64,000 bases of DNA from an uncultured Oscillospiraceae bacterium (GTDB taxonomy: Bacteria; Bacillota; Clostridia; Oscillospirales; Oscillospiraceae). The notes under the pieces were generated by a model. The model had not been told where the DNA came from. It saw only the letters and a program-made list of their open reading frames with translations, and ran no database searches. The stretch is from assembly GCA_947599875.1 (NCBI GenBank), contig CANQFV010000005.1, forward strand, positions 1 through 64,000, read 5' to 3'. A program made the translations under genes and the position numbers. Position 1 is the stretch's first letter; each line of letters begins with the position of its first letter. Positions 40,541 to 48,533 of this stretch are shown piece by piece.

Positions 40541-41914
40541 GTGAATTTGCCAAAATTGCATGGCGTCCATGTGCCGCACAGGAAGAACACCGCCGATATG
40601 GCCCCGGTCCGGATGCCGGTGCCGCCTTCGGTGACGATCCCCATGAATATGCACATCGGGGCGCCGGCTGAGTGTGTGGTGAAGGTGGGCGACACCGTGA
40701 AGGTGGGGCAGCTCATCGCCAAGGCGGGGGGATTTGTCTCCTCACCGGTATACGCCAGCGTCTCCGGCAAGGTGAAGAAGATCGACGACATGCTCATGTC
40801 CAGCGGCCGGTTTATGAAGGCCGTCACCATCGAGTCCGACGGGGAGCAGACGCCCTTTGAGGGCATCGCGCCCCCGGCTGTCACGGATTTTCCGTCCTTT
40901 ATCAACGCCGTGCGGGACAGCGGCGTAGTGGGACTTGGCGGCGCGGGCTTCCCCACGGCGGTGAAGCTGGGGGTGAAGGATCTCTCCCAGATCCAGGCGG
41001 TCATCATCAACGGCGCGGAGTGCGAGCCGTATGTCACCAGCGACACCCGCACCATGCTGGACGACGCGGAGTGGATCGGGAAGGGCATCGCCCTTTTGCA
41101 GAAGTACCTCCTGGCCAAGCGGGTGGTCATCGGCATCGAGTCCAACAAGCCCCAGTGCGTCAAGGCCATGCAGGCGCTGGCCGGGGGCATGACGGGCGTG
41201 GAGGTCATGGCCCTGCCGCCCCTGTACCCCCAGGGGGGAGAGAAGGTGCTGATCTACAACACCACGGGGCGGATCGTGCCGGAGGGCAAGCTGCCCCTGG
41301 ACGCCGGGGCTGTGGTGATCAACTGCACGACCCTGGCCGCCATCGCCAAGTACATAGAGACGGGGATGCCCCTGGTGGAGAAGGTGGTCACCGTGGACGG
41401 TTCGGCCGTGGCGGAGCCGAAAAACGTCATCGCGCCCATCGGCGCCAGTATGCAGGCGCTGTTTGACTTCTGCGGCGGCTTTAAGTCCGACCCCGGAAAA
41501 GTCCTTTACGGCGGGCCGATGATGGGCATCGCCGTGCCCAACACGGATTTCCCCGTGATGAAGAACACCAACGCCATCCTGGCGATGGACGAGAAGGACG
41601 CCACCCTGCCGGAGCCTACGGCCTGCATCCGGTGCGGCTCCTGTGTGGACGCCTGCCCCCTGCGCCTTATGCCGGCGGCGATCGAGGCGGCCTACAACAA
41701 GAGAAATGTGGATAAGCTCCGCGCCCTCCACGCCAACCTGTGCATGGAGTGCGGATGCTGCGCTTTTGTCTGCCCGGCCAAGCGGATGCTGGTGCAGACC
41801 AACAAGCTGGCCAAGGGCCTGATCGCGGCGGACAACGCGGCCAAAAAGGCCGAGGCCGACAGAAAGGCCAAAGAGGCGGCCGAGAAAGCGGAAAAGGAGG
41901 CGGCGGTAAAATGA
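40541..41914 (+). CDS. rnfC: Rnf complex subunit C
   Basis: The product has 457 residues from GTG 40541, chosen for its GGAGGAGAGGG site; the frame is open further upstream but only into the promoter. It has an FMN/NADH-binding region (GLGGAGFPTAVKL, NGAECEPYVTSD) and two C-terminal [4Fe-4S] motifs (CIRCGSCVDACPLRL, CMECGCCAFVCPAKR), then an Ala/Lys/Glu-rich tail. RnfC is the peripheral NADH-interacting subunit. Rnf couples ferredoxin oxidation and NAD+ reduction to ion export. Confidence 0.97.
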   Translation: MNLPKLHGVHVPHRKNTADMAPVRMPVPPSVTIPMNMHIGAPAECVVKVGDTVKVGQLIAKAGGFVSSPVYASVSGKVKKIDDMLMSSGRFMKAVTIESDGEQTPFEGIAPPAVTDFPSFINAVRDSGVVGLGGAGFPTAVKLGVKDLSQIQAVIINGAECEPYVTSDTRTMLDDAEWIGKGIALLQKYLLAKRVVIGIESNKPQCVKAMQALAGGMTGVEVMALPPLYPQGGEKVLIYNTTGRIVPEGKLPLDAGAVVINCTTLAAIAKYIETGMPLVEKVVTVDGSAVAEPKNVIAPIGASMQALFDFCGGFKSDPGKVLYGGPMMGIAVPNTDFPVMKNTNAILAMDEKDATLPEPTACIRCGSCVDACPLRLMPAAIEAAYNKRNVDKLRALHANLCMECGCCAFVCPAKRMLVQTNKLAKGLIAADNAAKKAEADRKAKEAAEKAEKEAAVK

Positions 41915-42843
41915 AGGAGCTTCTCACAAGCGTATCCCCCCATCTGCGCTCCGGGCGCACCACCCAGAAGATCATGGGCGACGTGCTGATCGCCCTGTGC
42001 CCGGCGCTCATCGCCTCCGTGGTCATCTTCGGGCCGCGGACCCTGCTGCTGACACTGGTGTCCGCCGCGGCCTGCGTGGCCTGCGAGTACATCTGGGAGC
42101 GGCTGATGAAGCAGCCCGTCACCGTGACGGATCTGTCCGCCGTGGTCACCGGCGTGCTGCTGGCCTTCAACGTCCCCTCCACCATGCCGGTGTGGGAGCT
42201 TATCGTCGGCGACGTGGTGGCCATCATCTGCGTGAAGATGCTCTTCGGCGGCATCGGGTGCAACTTTGTGAACCCCGCCCTTGTGGGGCGCGTGGTGATG
42301 TTCTTCTCCTTTACGGCGGACATGACCACCTTTGACGCCCCCGCCGGCACCATCGACGCCCTCACCTCCGCCACGCCCCTGGCGCTGATCCGGGACGGGG
42401 CCGTGGGCTGGAGCGAGTTCCCCCAGATCCTCCTGGGCGTCCACGGCGGCGTCCTGGGGGAGACCTGCGCCGTCGCCCTCATCCTGGGCGGCGTGTACCT
42501 GTGTGTCCGGAAGGTGATCAAGCCCATTATCCCCCTGGCCTATGTGGGATCCTGTATGCTGTTCATGTGGATCTTCGGCTCCCCCCAGCCGGTGATCGCC
42601 GTCTTCTCCGGCGGCCTTCTGCTGGGCGCCATCTTCATGGCCACGGACTATGTCACCACGCCCACCACCAACACCGGAAAGCTGATTTTCGGCCTGGGGT
42701 GCGGGCTTCTGACGGCGCTGATGCGCTGCTACGCCAGCTCCGCCGGGGCCGTGACCTTCTCCATACTTCTTATGAATCTTGTGGTGCCGTACATCAACGA
42801 CCTGACGGCGCCCAAGCCCTTTGGAGGTGTTGAGGCAAAATGA
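41911..42843 (+). CDS. rnfD: Rnf complex subunit D
   Basis: The product has 310 residues, nine or so membrane helices. DALTSATPLA (near 150) fits the covalent-FMN acceptor pattern Dxx(S/T)xAT. It is a membrane subunit related to NqrB. The ATG overlaps the rnfC stop (ATGA). Confidence 0.97.
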   Translation: MKELLTSVSPHLRSGRTTQKIMGDVLIALCPALIASVVIFGPRTLLLTLVSAAACVACEYIWERLMKQPVTVTDLSAVVTGVLLAFNVPSTMPVWELIVGDVVAIICVKMLFGGIGCNFVNPALVGRVVMFFSFTADMTTFDAPAGTIDALTSATPLALIRDGAVGWSEFPQILLGVHGGVLGETCAVALILGGVYLCVRKVIKPIIPLAYVGSCMLFMWIFGSPQPVIAVFSGGLLLGAIFMATDYVTTPTTNTGKLIFGLGCGLLTALMRCYASSAGAVTFSILLMNLVVPYINDLTAPKPFGGVEAK

Positions 42844-43379
42844 CAAAGGAAAAGTTCAATGAGTACATAAAACCCATCCTTGTTCTGGTGGTCATCTGCC
42901 TGATCGTATCCTTTCTGCTGGCCGTCACCAACTCCGCCACCGCCCCGGTGATTCGGGAGCATGAGCAGGCGGAGGCCGAGCGGACGCGGCAGGAGGTTCT
43001 GCCCGGTTCCACCACCTTTACGGAGCTGTCCGTGGAGGGGATACCGGGCGTGGACAGCGTCTTCCGGGACGACGGCGGCGCGGGCTATGTGGCCACCGCC
43101 GGGTATAAGGGCTACGGCGGCATCGTCACCGTCACCGTGGGCCTGGACAGCGACGGCAAGGTGGTGGGGATCTCCGCCAACGTGAAGACCGAGACCCCCA
43201 ATGTGGGCACCAAGGCCGGACAGGACAGCTACCTGTCCCGGTTCGTGGGCCTCTCCGGCGGGGAGGCGGCGGAGGTGGACACCATCACCCGCGCCACTTA
43301 CTCTAGCACGGCCGTGCGGACGGGCGTGTCCACGATCCTGGAGAATTTTGAGAACATAAAGGGGGCGCCGGAGAAATGA
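42840..43379 (+). CDS. rnfG: Rnf complex subunit G
   Basis: The product has 179 residues, one N-terminal membrane helix (about 11-30) and an FMN-binding domain. The flavinylation site reads DTITRATYSS; the usual Gly before Ala is Arg here, while the acceptor Thr is kept. It is related to NqrC. The ATG overlaps the rnfD stop. No ApbE flavin transferase gene lies in the window. Confidence 0.95.
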   Translation: MTKEKFNEYIKPILVLVVICLIVSFLLAVTNSATAPVIREHEQAEAERTRQEVLPGSTTFTELSVEGIPGVDSVFRDDGGAGYVATAGYKGYGGIVTVTVGLDSDGKVVGISANVKTETPNVGTKAGQDSYLSRFVGLSGGEAAEVDTITRATYSSTAVRTGVSTILENFENIKGAPEK

Positions 43380-44056
43380 AAGAGAAAATGAAGATTCTCT
43401 TGAACGGCATGTTCAAGGAAAATCCGGTGCTGATCCTGGCTCTGGGCTGCTGCTCGGTGCTGGCGGTGTCCGTCAGCGTCTCCGGCGGCCTGGGCATGGG
43501 GCTGGCGCTGACCTTCGTGCTGGTCTGCTCCAACGTGGTCATCTCCCTCCTGCGCAACATCATCCCCTCCAAGGTCCGCATCCCCTGCTACATCGTGGTC
43601 ATCGCCACGTTCGTGACGCTGGTGGAGATGCTGATGGAGGCGTATCTGAAATCCCTCTATGACAGCCTGGGTGTCTTCCTCTCCCTCATCGTGGTCAACT
43701 GCATCGTCCTGGGCCGGGCGGAGATGTTCGCCAGCAAGCACGGCGTGGCGGACAGCTTCTTCGACGGGCTGGGCATGGGCATCGGCTACACGATGGTCAT
43801 CACCGGCATGTCCGTGGTGCGGGAGCTTTTCGGCTCCGGCACGCTCCTGGGCATCCGGATCATCCCGGAGGGGTATCAGCTGAGCATCCTGACCCAGGCC
43901 CCCGGGGGCTTCTTCCTCTTCGGATGCGCCATAGCCATCTTAGTGGCGGCTATGGCCAAACGCGGGAAGAAATTTGAGCCTAAGATGGGCTGTGACGGCA
44001 ACTGCGCCGCCTGTCATTCCGCCTGTGACGAACGGAAGGAGGCCGAAGTCAAATGA
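43376..44056 (+). CDS. rnfE: Rnf complex subunit E
   Basis: The product has 226 residues, six membrane helices, with VLILALGCCSVLAVS near the N terminus and VNCIVLGRAEMFAS as in RnfE/NqrD; each carries a conserved Cys for the intramembrane FeS cluster shared with RnfA. A Cys-rich tail (CDGNCAACHSACDE) is an addition not usual for short RnfE proteins. Confidence 0.95.
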   Translation: MKEKMKILLNGMFKENPVLILALGCCSVLAVSVSVSGGLGMGLALTFVLVCSNVVISLLRNIIPSKVRIPCYIVVIATFVTLVEMLMEAYLKSLYDSLGVFLSLIVVNCIVLGRAEMFASKHGVADSFFDGLGMGIGYTMVITGMSVVRELFGSGTLLGIRIIPEGYQLSILTQAPGGFFLFGCAIAILVAAMAKRGKKFEPKMGCDGNCAACHSACDERKEAEVK

Positions 44057-44643
44057 GTAAGATCTTTCTGATCCTTTTCACCCTGGTATTCACCGAGAAC
44101 TACGTTCTGGTTCAGTTTTTGGGGATCTGCCCGTTCCTGGGCGTCAGCCAGAAGTTCTCCTCCTGCATCGGCATGTCCGGGGCCGTCATCTTCGTTATGA
44201 CCCTGGCCAGCGGCGTCACCTGGGTGATCTACCACACCCTGATGGTGGCCTTCGGGCTGGAGTTTATGCGGACGATCATCTTCATCCTGGTGATCGCGGC
44301 GCTGGTGCAGCTTGTGGAGATCACCCTGAAGAAATTCATGCCCCCGCTGTACAAGGCCCTGGGTGTGTACCTGCCGCTGATCACCACCAACTGCGCGGTG
44401 CTGGCGGTGACGATCCTGAACATTGACGAGAGCTACAACTTCCTGGAGTCCTGCGTCTCCGGCTTCTCCGCCGGGCTGGGCTTCTCCGCGGCGCTGATCT
44501 TGTTCTGCGGGGTGAGGAAGAGCCTGGAGCGCGCCCATCCCCCCAAGTGCTTTGAGGGACTGCCCATCAGCCTTGTGGCGGCGGCCTTCACCAGTATGAC
44601 CTTTATGGGCTTCACCGGCATGGCCGAGAATATGTTCGGTTAA
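44053..44643 (+). CDS. rnfA: Rnf complex subunit A
   Basis: The product has 196 residues and six membrane helices. ENYVLVQFLGICPFLGVS and LPLITTNCAVLAV contain the paired intramembrane cysteines and match NqrE/RnfA. It overlaps rnfE by 4 bp. Confidence 0.97.
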   Translation: MSKIFLILFTLVFTENYVLVQFLGICPFLGVSQKFSSCIGMSGAVIFVMTLASGVTWVIYHTLMVAFGLEFMRTIIFILVIAALVQLVEITLKKFMPPLYKALGVYLPLITTNCAVLAVTILNIDESYNFLESCVSGFSAGLGFSAALILFCGVRKSLERAHPPKCFEGLPISLVAAAFTSMTFMGFTGMAENMFG

Positions 44644-44657
44644 GGGGAGGGTGAGAT

Positions 44658-45485
44658 ATGACCGGGATTTTAAACGCTGTCTGGGTACTGGCGGCCATCG
44701 GAGCGGTGTGCGCTGTTCTGCTGGTGCTGGCGGCCAAGTTCATGCACGTCCCCGTGGACGAGAAGTTCCCCAAGATCCGGGAGTGCCTGCCCGGGGCCAA
44801 CTGCGGCGCCTGCGGGTACGCCGGGTGCGACGGGTACGCCACGGCCCTGGCCTCCGGGGAGGAGGACAAGATCAACAAGTGCGTGGCGGGGGGCGACGCG
44901 GTGGCCAAGGCCCTGGCGGCCGCCACGGGCGCGGAGTTTGAGGACGTGGTGGAGCAGGTGGCTGTGGTCCACTGCTCCGGCGACTGCAACACCGTGAAGA
45001 ACAAGCAGGGCTACCAGGGCCTCAGCTCCTGCGCGGCGGCCAAGCTGCTGTACGGCGGCATGAGCAGCTGCGTCTACGGGTGCATCGGCCTGGGGGATTG
45101 CGAGCATGTCTGTCCCGAACACGCCATCCGGGTGGTGGACGGCTTTGCCCGCGTGAACCACAGGGCCTGCATCGGCTGCGGCCTGTGCGCCAAGACCTGC
45201 CCCAACCATGTGATCGACCTGATGCCCGATGTGGAGCGGGTCATCGTGGGCTGTTCCAACCACGAGAAGGGCGCCAACACCCGCAAGGAGTGCGCCAAGG
45301 GCTGTATCGGCTGCAAAAAATGTGAACGCGAATGTCCCGCCGGTGCTATAACAGTAGTTGACAATTTATCACAAATCGATTATGATAAGTGTATCGACTG
45401 CGGCCACTGTCAGGACGTCTGTCCCGTGGGATGCGTCCACTTCCGCGATTATCGCGGGGCGCACAACGCCCCGAACGGGACATAA
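44658..45485 (+). CDS. rnfB: Rnf complex subunit B, ferredoxin-type
   Basis: The product has 275 residues. One N-terminal helix precedes the Cys cluster CLPGANCGACGYAGC (about 35-50), a central Cys-rich region, and a series of [4Fe-4S] motifs (CIGLGDCEHVCP, CIGCGLCAKTCP, CIGCKKCERECP, CIDCGHCQDVCP). It accepts electrons from reduced ferredoxin. As in clostridia, rnfB ends the operon. R1 copy F follows, and the apparent operon terminator lies beyond it. Confidence 0.97.
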   Translation: MTGILNAVWVLAAIGAVCAVLLVLAAKFMHVPVDEKFPKIRECLPGANCGACGYAGCDGYATALASGEEDKINKCVAGGDAVAKALAAATGAEFEDVVEQVAVVHCSGDCNTVKNKQGYQGLSSCAAAKLLYGGMSSCVYGCIGLGDCEHVCPEHAIRVVDGFARVNHRACIGCGLCAKTCPNHVIDLMPDVERVIVGCSNHEKGANTRKECAKGCIGCKKCERECPAGAITVVDNLSQIDYDKCIDCGHCQDVCPVGCVHFRDYRGAHNAPNGT

Positions 45486-45508
45486 TAGACACCCACAATA
45501 GCCCAATG

Positions 45509-45534
45509 GCCGCCAGGGTCGATCCCTGGCGGCT
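45509..45534. repeat. Direct repeat, left flank of R1 copy F
   Basis: 26 bases identical to 45739-45764; itself a perfect hairpin (GCCGCCAGGG / CCCTGGCGGC, TCGAT loop). Confidence 0.9.
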
Positions 45535-45535
45535 G

Positions 45536-45738
45536 AGCCTGTCGAAAAAGCCCTGCGGGCTTTTCCGACAAGGGTGAACGTGCGGAGAATTTTTCTGAAT
45601 TTTGCGAAATTCAGAAAAATTTTCCTGCTGCCGCTCTGCGCGCGTGCCCCAAGGGCACACACTTGCGCGGCAAAAGGGATTTTTTCCGACGTACATGCCG
45701 CCGGAAAAAATATAGATGTGTGGTTTTTGTCAAACTGA
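45536..45738 (+). repeat. R1 element, copy F
   Basis: Hairpin 1: TGTCG 45540-45544 with CGACA 45566-45570, replacing the TGGC/GCCA base of other copies. Hairpin 2: 18 pairs, 45585-45602 with 45607-45624, one G-U wobble, TGCG loop. Hairpin 3: GCCGC 45630-45634 with GCGGC 45667-45671; inner GTGCCC 45644-45649 with GGGCAC 45653-45658. Hairpin 4: 45680-45691 with 45699-45710. The whole is bracketed by a 26-bp direct repeat. Confidence 0.9.
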
Positions 45739-45775
45739 GCCGCCAGGGTCGATCCCTGGCGGCTTGTCTTTTTTG
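45739..45775 (+). terminator. rnf operon terminator (right copy of the 26-bp repeat)
   Basis: Perfect 10-bp GC-rich stem followed by TTGTCTTTTTT. The left copy at 45509 lacks the T run, so the right one is the functional terminator and R1-F should be transcribed with rnfB. Confidence 0.85.
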
Positions 45776-45816
45776 CGGAGACTATGGGGGCTTTCCGGCC
45801 CCAAGGAGGAATTGAA

Positions 45817-46653
45817 ATGCGCTTTATGAAAATGCAGGGGGCAGGAAACGACTTTATTCTCATGGAGAACCTGGACGGCAGCATCGACCCGGCTGCCTAT
45901 CCACGCCTTGCGGCGCGGCTATGCTCCAGGAGGCTGTCCGTCGGCGCGGACGGCATGATGATCTTAGAGCCTCCCCGCCAGGGGGGCGACGTGCGCATGG
46001 CCTTTTTCAATAACGACGGCTCCGTGGGGGAGATGTGCGGCAACGCCGCCAGGTGCGTCTCCCGCTACGCCGTGGAGCGGGGCTTCGGCCGGGGCGGCGA
46101 GGTGCGGATCGAGACGACCGCGGGACTTGTCACGGGCCGGTGCGTGTCAAAGCGCATGTACACGGTGCGCCTCAACGACCCCTCCGTTATCGACCTTCAC
46201 CGCAGCGTGGAGGTGGAGGGCGTGGCATACGACTGCTCGTATCTGGAGCTGGGCGACCCCGGCATCCCCCACGCCGTGGTGCTGCGGGATGACTGGCGCG
46301 GGATCCCGGAGGAGCGGCTTCGGGAGATCTGCCGCGCCATCCGGTGGGACAGGAGCTTCCCCAAGGGGGCGAACGTCACCTTCTGCCGGGTGGACGGGGA
46401 AAACTCCGTGGACGCCCGGACGTTTGAGCGGGGGGTGGAGGACTTCACCCTGGCCTGCGGCACGGGCTGCGGCTCCACCGTCACGGCCCTGACGCTCCGG
46501 GGGCTGGTATCCGGCGTCAACACCAGGATCACCATGCCCGGCGGTACGCTGTATGTCACCGTCACCCCCGAGGGCGACACCGCCCGCGACATCATGCTCA
46601 CTGGCCCCACCACCCTGGTGGCGGAGGGGGAGATCCTGGACGAGGAGCTGTAA
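45817..46653 (+). CDS. dapF: Diaminopimelate epimerase
   Basis: The product has 278 residues from ATG 45817 (MRFMKMQGAGNDFILM), after AAGGAGG. Both catalytic cysteines are present: GEMCGNAARC (near 77) and LACGTGCGST (near 221). It converts LL- to meso-diaminopimelate for lysine and peptidoglycan synthesis. It stands alone between the rnf terminator and the accessory region. Confidence 0.96.
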   Translation: MRFMKMQGAGNDFILMENLDGSIDPAAYPRLAARLCSRRLSVGADGMMILEPPRQGGDVRMAFFNNDGSVGEMCGNAARCVSRYAVERGFGRGGEVRIETTAGLVTGRCVSKRMYTVRLNDPSVIDLHRSVEVEGVAYDCSYLELGDPGIPHAVVLRDDWRGIPEERLREICRAIRWDRSFPKGANVTFCRVDGENSVDARTFERGVEDFTLACGTGCGSTVTALTLRGLVSGVNTRITMPGGTLYVTVTPEGDTARDIMLTGPTTLVAEGEILDEEL

Positions 46654-46668
46654 ACCGCGGGAAAACGG

Positions 46669-46697
46669 GGGAGCAACTACAAATTGACAGGATGCAA
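46669..46697. promoter_or_regulatory. Shared upstream element, copy 1
   Basis: GGGGGAGCAACTACAAATTGACAGGATGCAA is matched at 48286-48313 upstream of the cysteine-peptidase-like gene. Here it lies about 60 bp before the XRE gene, with TATAAT at 46733-46738 downstream. Confidence 0.5.
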
Positions 46698-46732
46698 CCC
46701 CGTTGCGGTTGTGCGCTCCGGGCGGATCCCTG

Positions 46733-46738
46733 TATAAT
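46733..46738 (+). promoter_or_regulatory. Promoter -10 box of the XRE gene
   Basis: TATAAT, with a weak TTGTGC at -35 (46709-46714, 18-bp spacer). Confidence 0.6.
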
Positions 46739-46756
46739 AGAGAGGGGAGAGAGACC

Positions 46757-47242
46757 ATGCTGCCAGAGAAACTGACGACGCTGCGAAAAGAGAAGGGCCT
46801 GTCCCAGAACGAGCTTGCGGAGATGCTGTACGTCACCCGCCAGGCCGTGTCCCGGTGGGAGACGGGCGAGGCCGCGCCCAGTGTGGACAATTTAATAGCC
46901 CTGCGGGACCTGTACGGCGTGAGCGTTGACTATCTGCTTTTCGATGAGTGGGAAGAGGGTGAGCCCGGGACGCCGGCGGGACCCGTAAAGGCGGTAAGTC
47001 CCCCCGCGCCGGGGCGTCCGATCCGTTCCGGTATTGTCCCCGCGTTGTTGACGGCTCTGACGGTGCTGCTGGCGTCGCTCATCGCATTCCTGATCTGGTT
47101 CAAACATCCCGAGGAGAACAAAGATCCGTTTGCCGGTTTCGACGACTCATATTGTATATATGACGAGGACGGGAACCCCATTCAGGGGGATGTGCTGGAG
47201 GGATATGACGAATACTCCTTTTCCCGTGGCGAATTCTCGTAA
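46757..47242 (+). CDS. XRE-family regulator with C-terminal membrane helix
   Basis: The product has 161 residues. The N-terminal HTH (about 7-60; KGLSQNELAEMLYVTRQAVSRWETG) is of Cro/C1 type; a linker precedes one membrane helix (about 95-115, VPALLTALTVLLASLIAFLI) and a short acidic tail outside. Membrane-tethered XRE proteins are common heads of small secreted-protein loci in Firmicutes. It probably controls the genes to its right (inference). Confidence 0.85.
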   Translation: MLPEKLTTLRKEKGLSQNELAEMLYVTRQAVSRWETGEAAPSVDNLIALRDLYGVSVDYLLFDEWEEGEPGTPAGPVKAVSPPAPGRPIRSGIVPALLTALTVLLASLIAFLIWFKHPEENKDPFAGFDDSYCIYDEDGNPIQGDVLEGYDEYSFSRGEFS

Positions 47243-47265
47243 CAAAATTTGCAGGAGGTAGATGT

Positions 47266-47661
47266 ATGAAAACTCAAAAACTTATTTGCCTTGTGATGAG
47301 TATTATTCTTTTCGGCCTTTCTACAGGAACTCAGATAAGTGCAGCCGAGCCGCAATCAATGGACGGGGTGACGGCAACTAATCCCTTTAGCTTAACTGTG
47401 TCGGGGAAAGCATATGCGAAGGATACTACGGCCATTTCCTTTGACGCGGGAGAAAAGGTGACGATCAAGGGATCCTTCTCCCCGTATGCAGCGTCTGTAC
47501 GATATGGTTTTATGAATTCGGAAGGGATTTTCTATGGGGTTTCCGCCGAGGACGGAATTCTCGACCATACTTTTTCCATAGGGAAATCGGGATCATACTA
47601 TTTTACCATTGTCAACGACTCCTCCGTCCCGGTCAGTGTTACCGGGTATATCAACTATTGA
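47266..47661 (+). CDS. Hypothetical secreted protein
   Basis: The product has 131 residues. A signal peptide (about 1-26, MKTQKLICLVMSIILFGLST) is followed by a small beta-rich domain (FSLTVSGKAYAKDTTAISFD, GSYYFTIVNDSSVPVSVTGYINY). I recognise no family. AGGAGGTAG precedes the ATG. Base composition is visibly AT-richer than most of the window, suggesting later acquisition. Confidence 0.7.
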   Translation: MKTQKLICLVMSIILFGLSTGTQISAAEPQSMDGVTATNPFSLTVSGKAYAKDTTAISFDAGEKVTIKGSFSPYAASVRYGFMNSEGIFYGVSAEDGILDHTFSIGKSGSYYFTIVNDSSVPVSVTGYINY

Positions 47662-47740
47662 ATGTTCGCGGAGCGCCGGGGCGGTATTTCGCGGATAGAT
47701 CTTTACGAATACGGTTTTAAAATAACAGGAGGTGTACAAA

Positions 47741-48250
47741 TTGAAAAAGAAGTGGATGTTGGGTATTGCCGCTGTGGTGCTGATAGCGGCGGTGTTTGCC
47801 GGGGGCTTCTTCAGCGGGCGCTGGTTCGCGGGGAACCGGGAGGATCAGGAGGAGAGCCGGGATGATTTTACCGATGACGACGATTTCGTTTTTATGATGC
47901 CGCCTGTGTCTGTCAAGATAATCGGTAAAGTCAGGGAGACGGACGGGACCGGGAGCGGTATCTGTCTCCTTGACGTGACGGCCGTCTACTCAGATCCCGC
48001 CGGGAGATATATCGATATCAAGGAGGATTCCGATCTCTCGAAGGCCACAGTTAGGCTTATTGATGGGTCGTCGTGGGACTTTTCGCCGGGAGAGGCCCTG
48101 GCCTTCCGGTATTATTGGTACGAAAAGGGAGTGCCGGAAGTGGGGCAGATGGTGTCCTTGACGTATAATGAAGTCTGGCCGGACGGGCCGATGCTTATCG
48201 GGCAGGGGGAGATGCGCTCCGCGACGGAGGAGGAGCTGGGAAACTCCTGA
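47741..48250 (+). CDS. Hypothetical membrane-anchored protein, duplicate 1
   Basis: The product has 169 residues from a TTG at 47741, 8 nt after AGGAGG; a GTG at 47732 overlaps that site. One N-terminal helix (about 5-24, MLGIAAVVLIAAVFAGGFFSG) and an acidic stretch (DDFTDDDDF) precede an exported domain of unknown family (PPVSVKIIGKVRETDGTGSG...). The gene and its 3' flank are nearly identical to 49752-50261. Confidence 0.75.
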   Translation: MKKKWMLGIAAVVLIAAVFAGGFFSGRWFAGNREDQEESRDDFTDDDDFVFMMPPVSVKIIGKVRETDGTGSGICLLDVTAVYSDPAGRYIDIKEDSDLSKATVRLIDGSSWDFSPGEALAFRYYWYEKGVPEVGQMVSLTYNEVWPDGPMLIGQGEMRSATEEELGNS

Positions 48251-48285
48251 GGGGCCAAATGAGGGGGTTTGAGTGCGTTCGGACA

Positions 48286-48313
48286 GGGGGGCAACTTGTA
48301 GTTGACAGGATGT
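48286..48313. promoter_or_regulatory. Shared upstream element, copy 2
   Basis: GGGGGGCAACTTGTAGTTGACAGGATGTAA, corresponding to 46669-46697. It lies in the 283-bp gap before the cysteine-peptidase-like gene; the rest of the gap shows no other clear feature. Confidence 0.5.
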
Positions 48314-48533
48314 AAAGAGAAAGTGGTTGCTTTTCCAATGAATCTCAGGTACGATAAATAGGAGGAGAAGCGGAGCTGCCGGCAGACGGCATCCCTTGTT
48401 TCGCCGTACAGACAGCTCCGCCGTCCCAATCGGTATGAGCGGGTGTTCAATGTGGTCTGTTCACGGGCCTTCGCCTCAGGCGCCGGGGCGAAGACCCGCG
48501 GATAAATACATTATAACGAAGGGAGACTCCACC

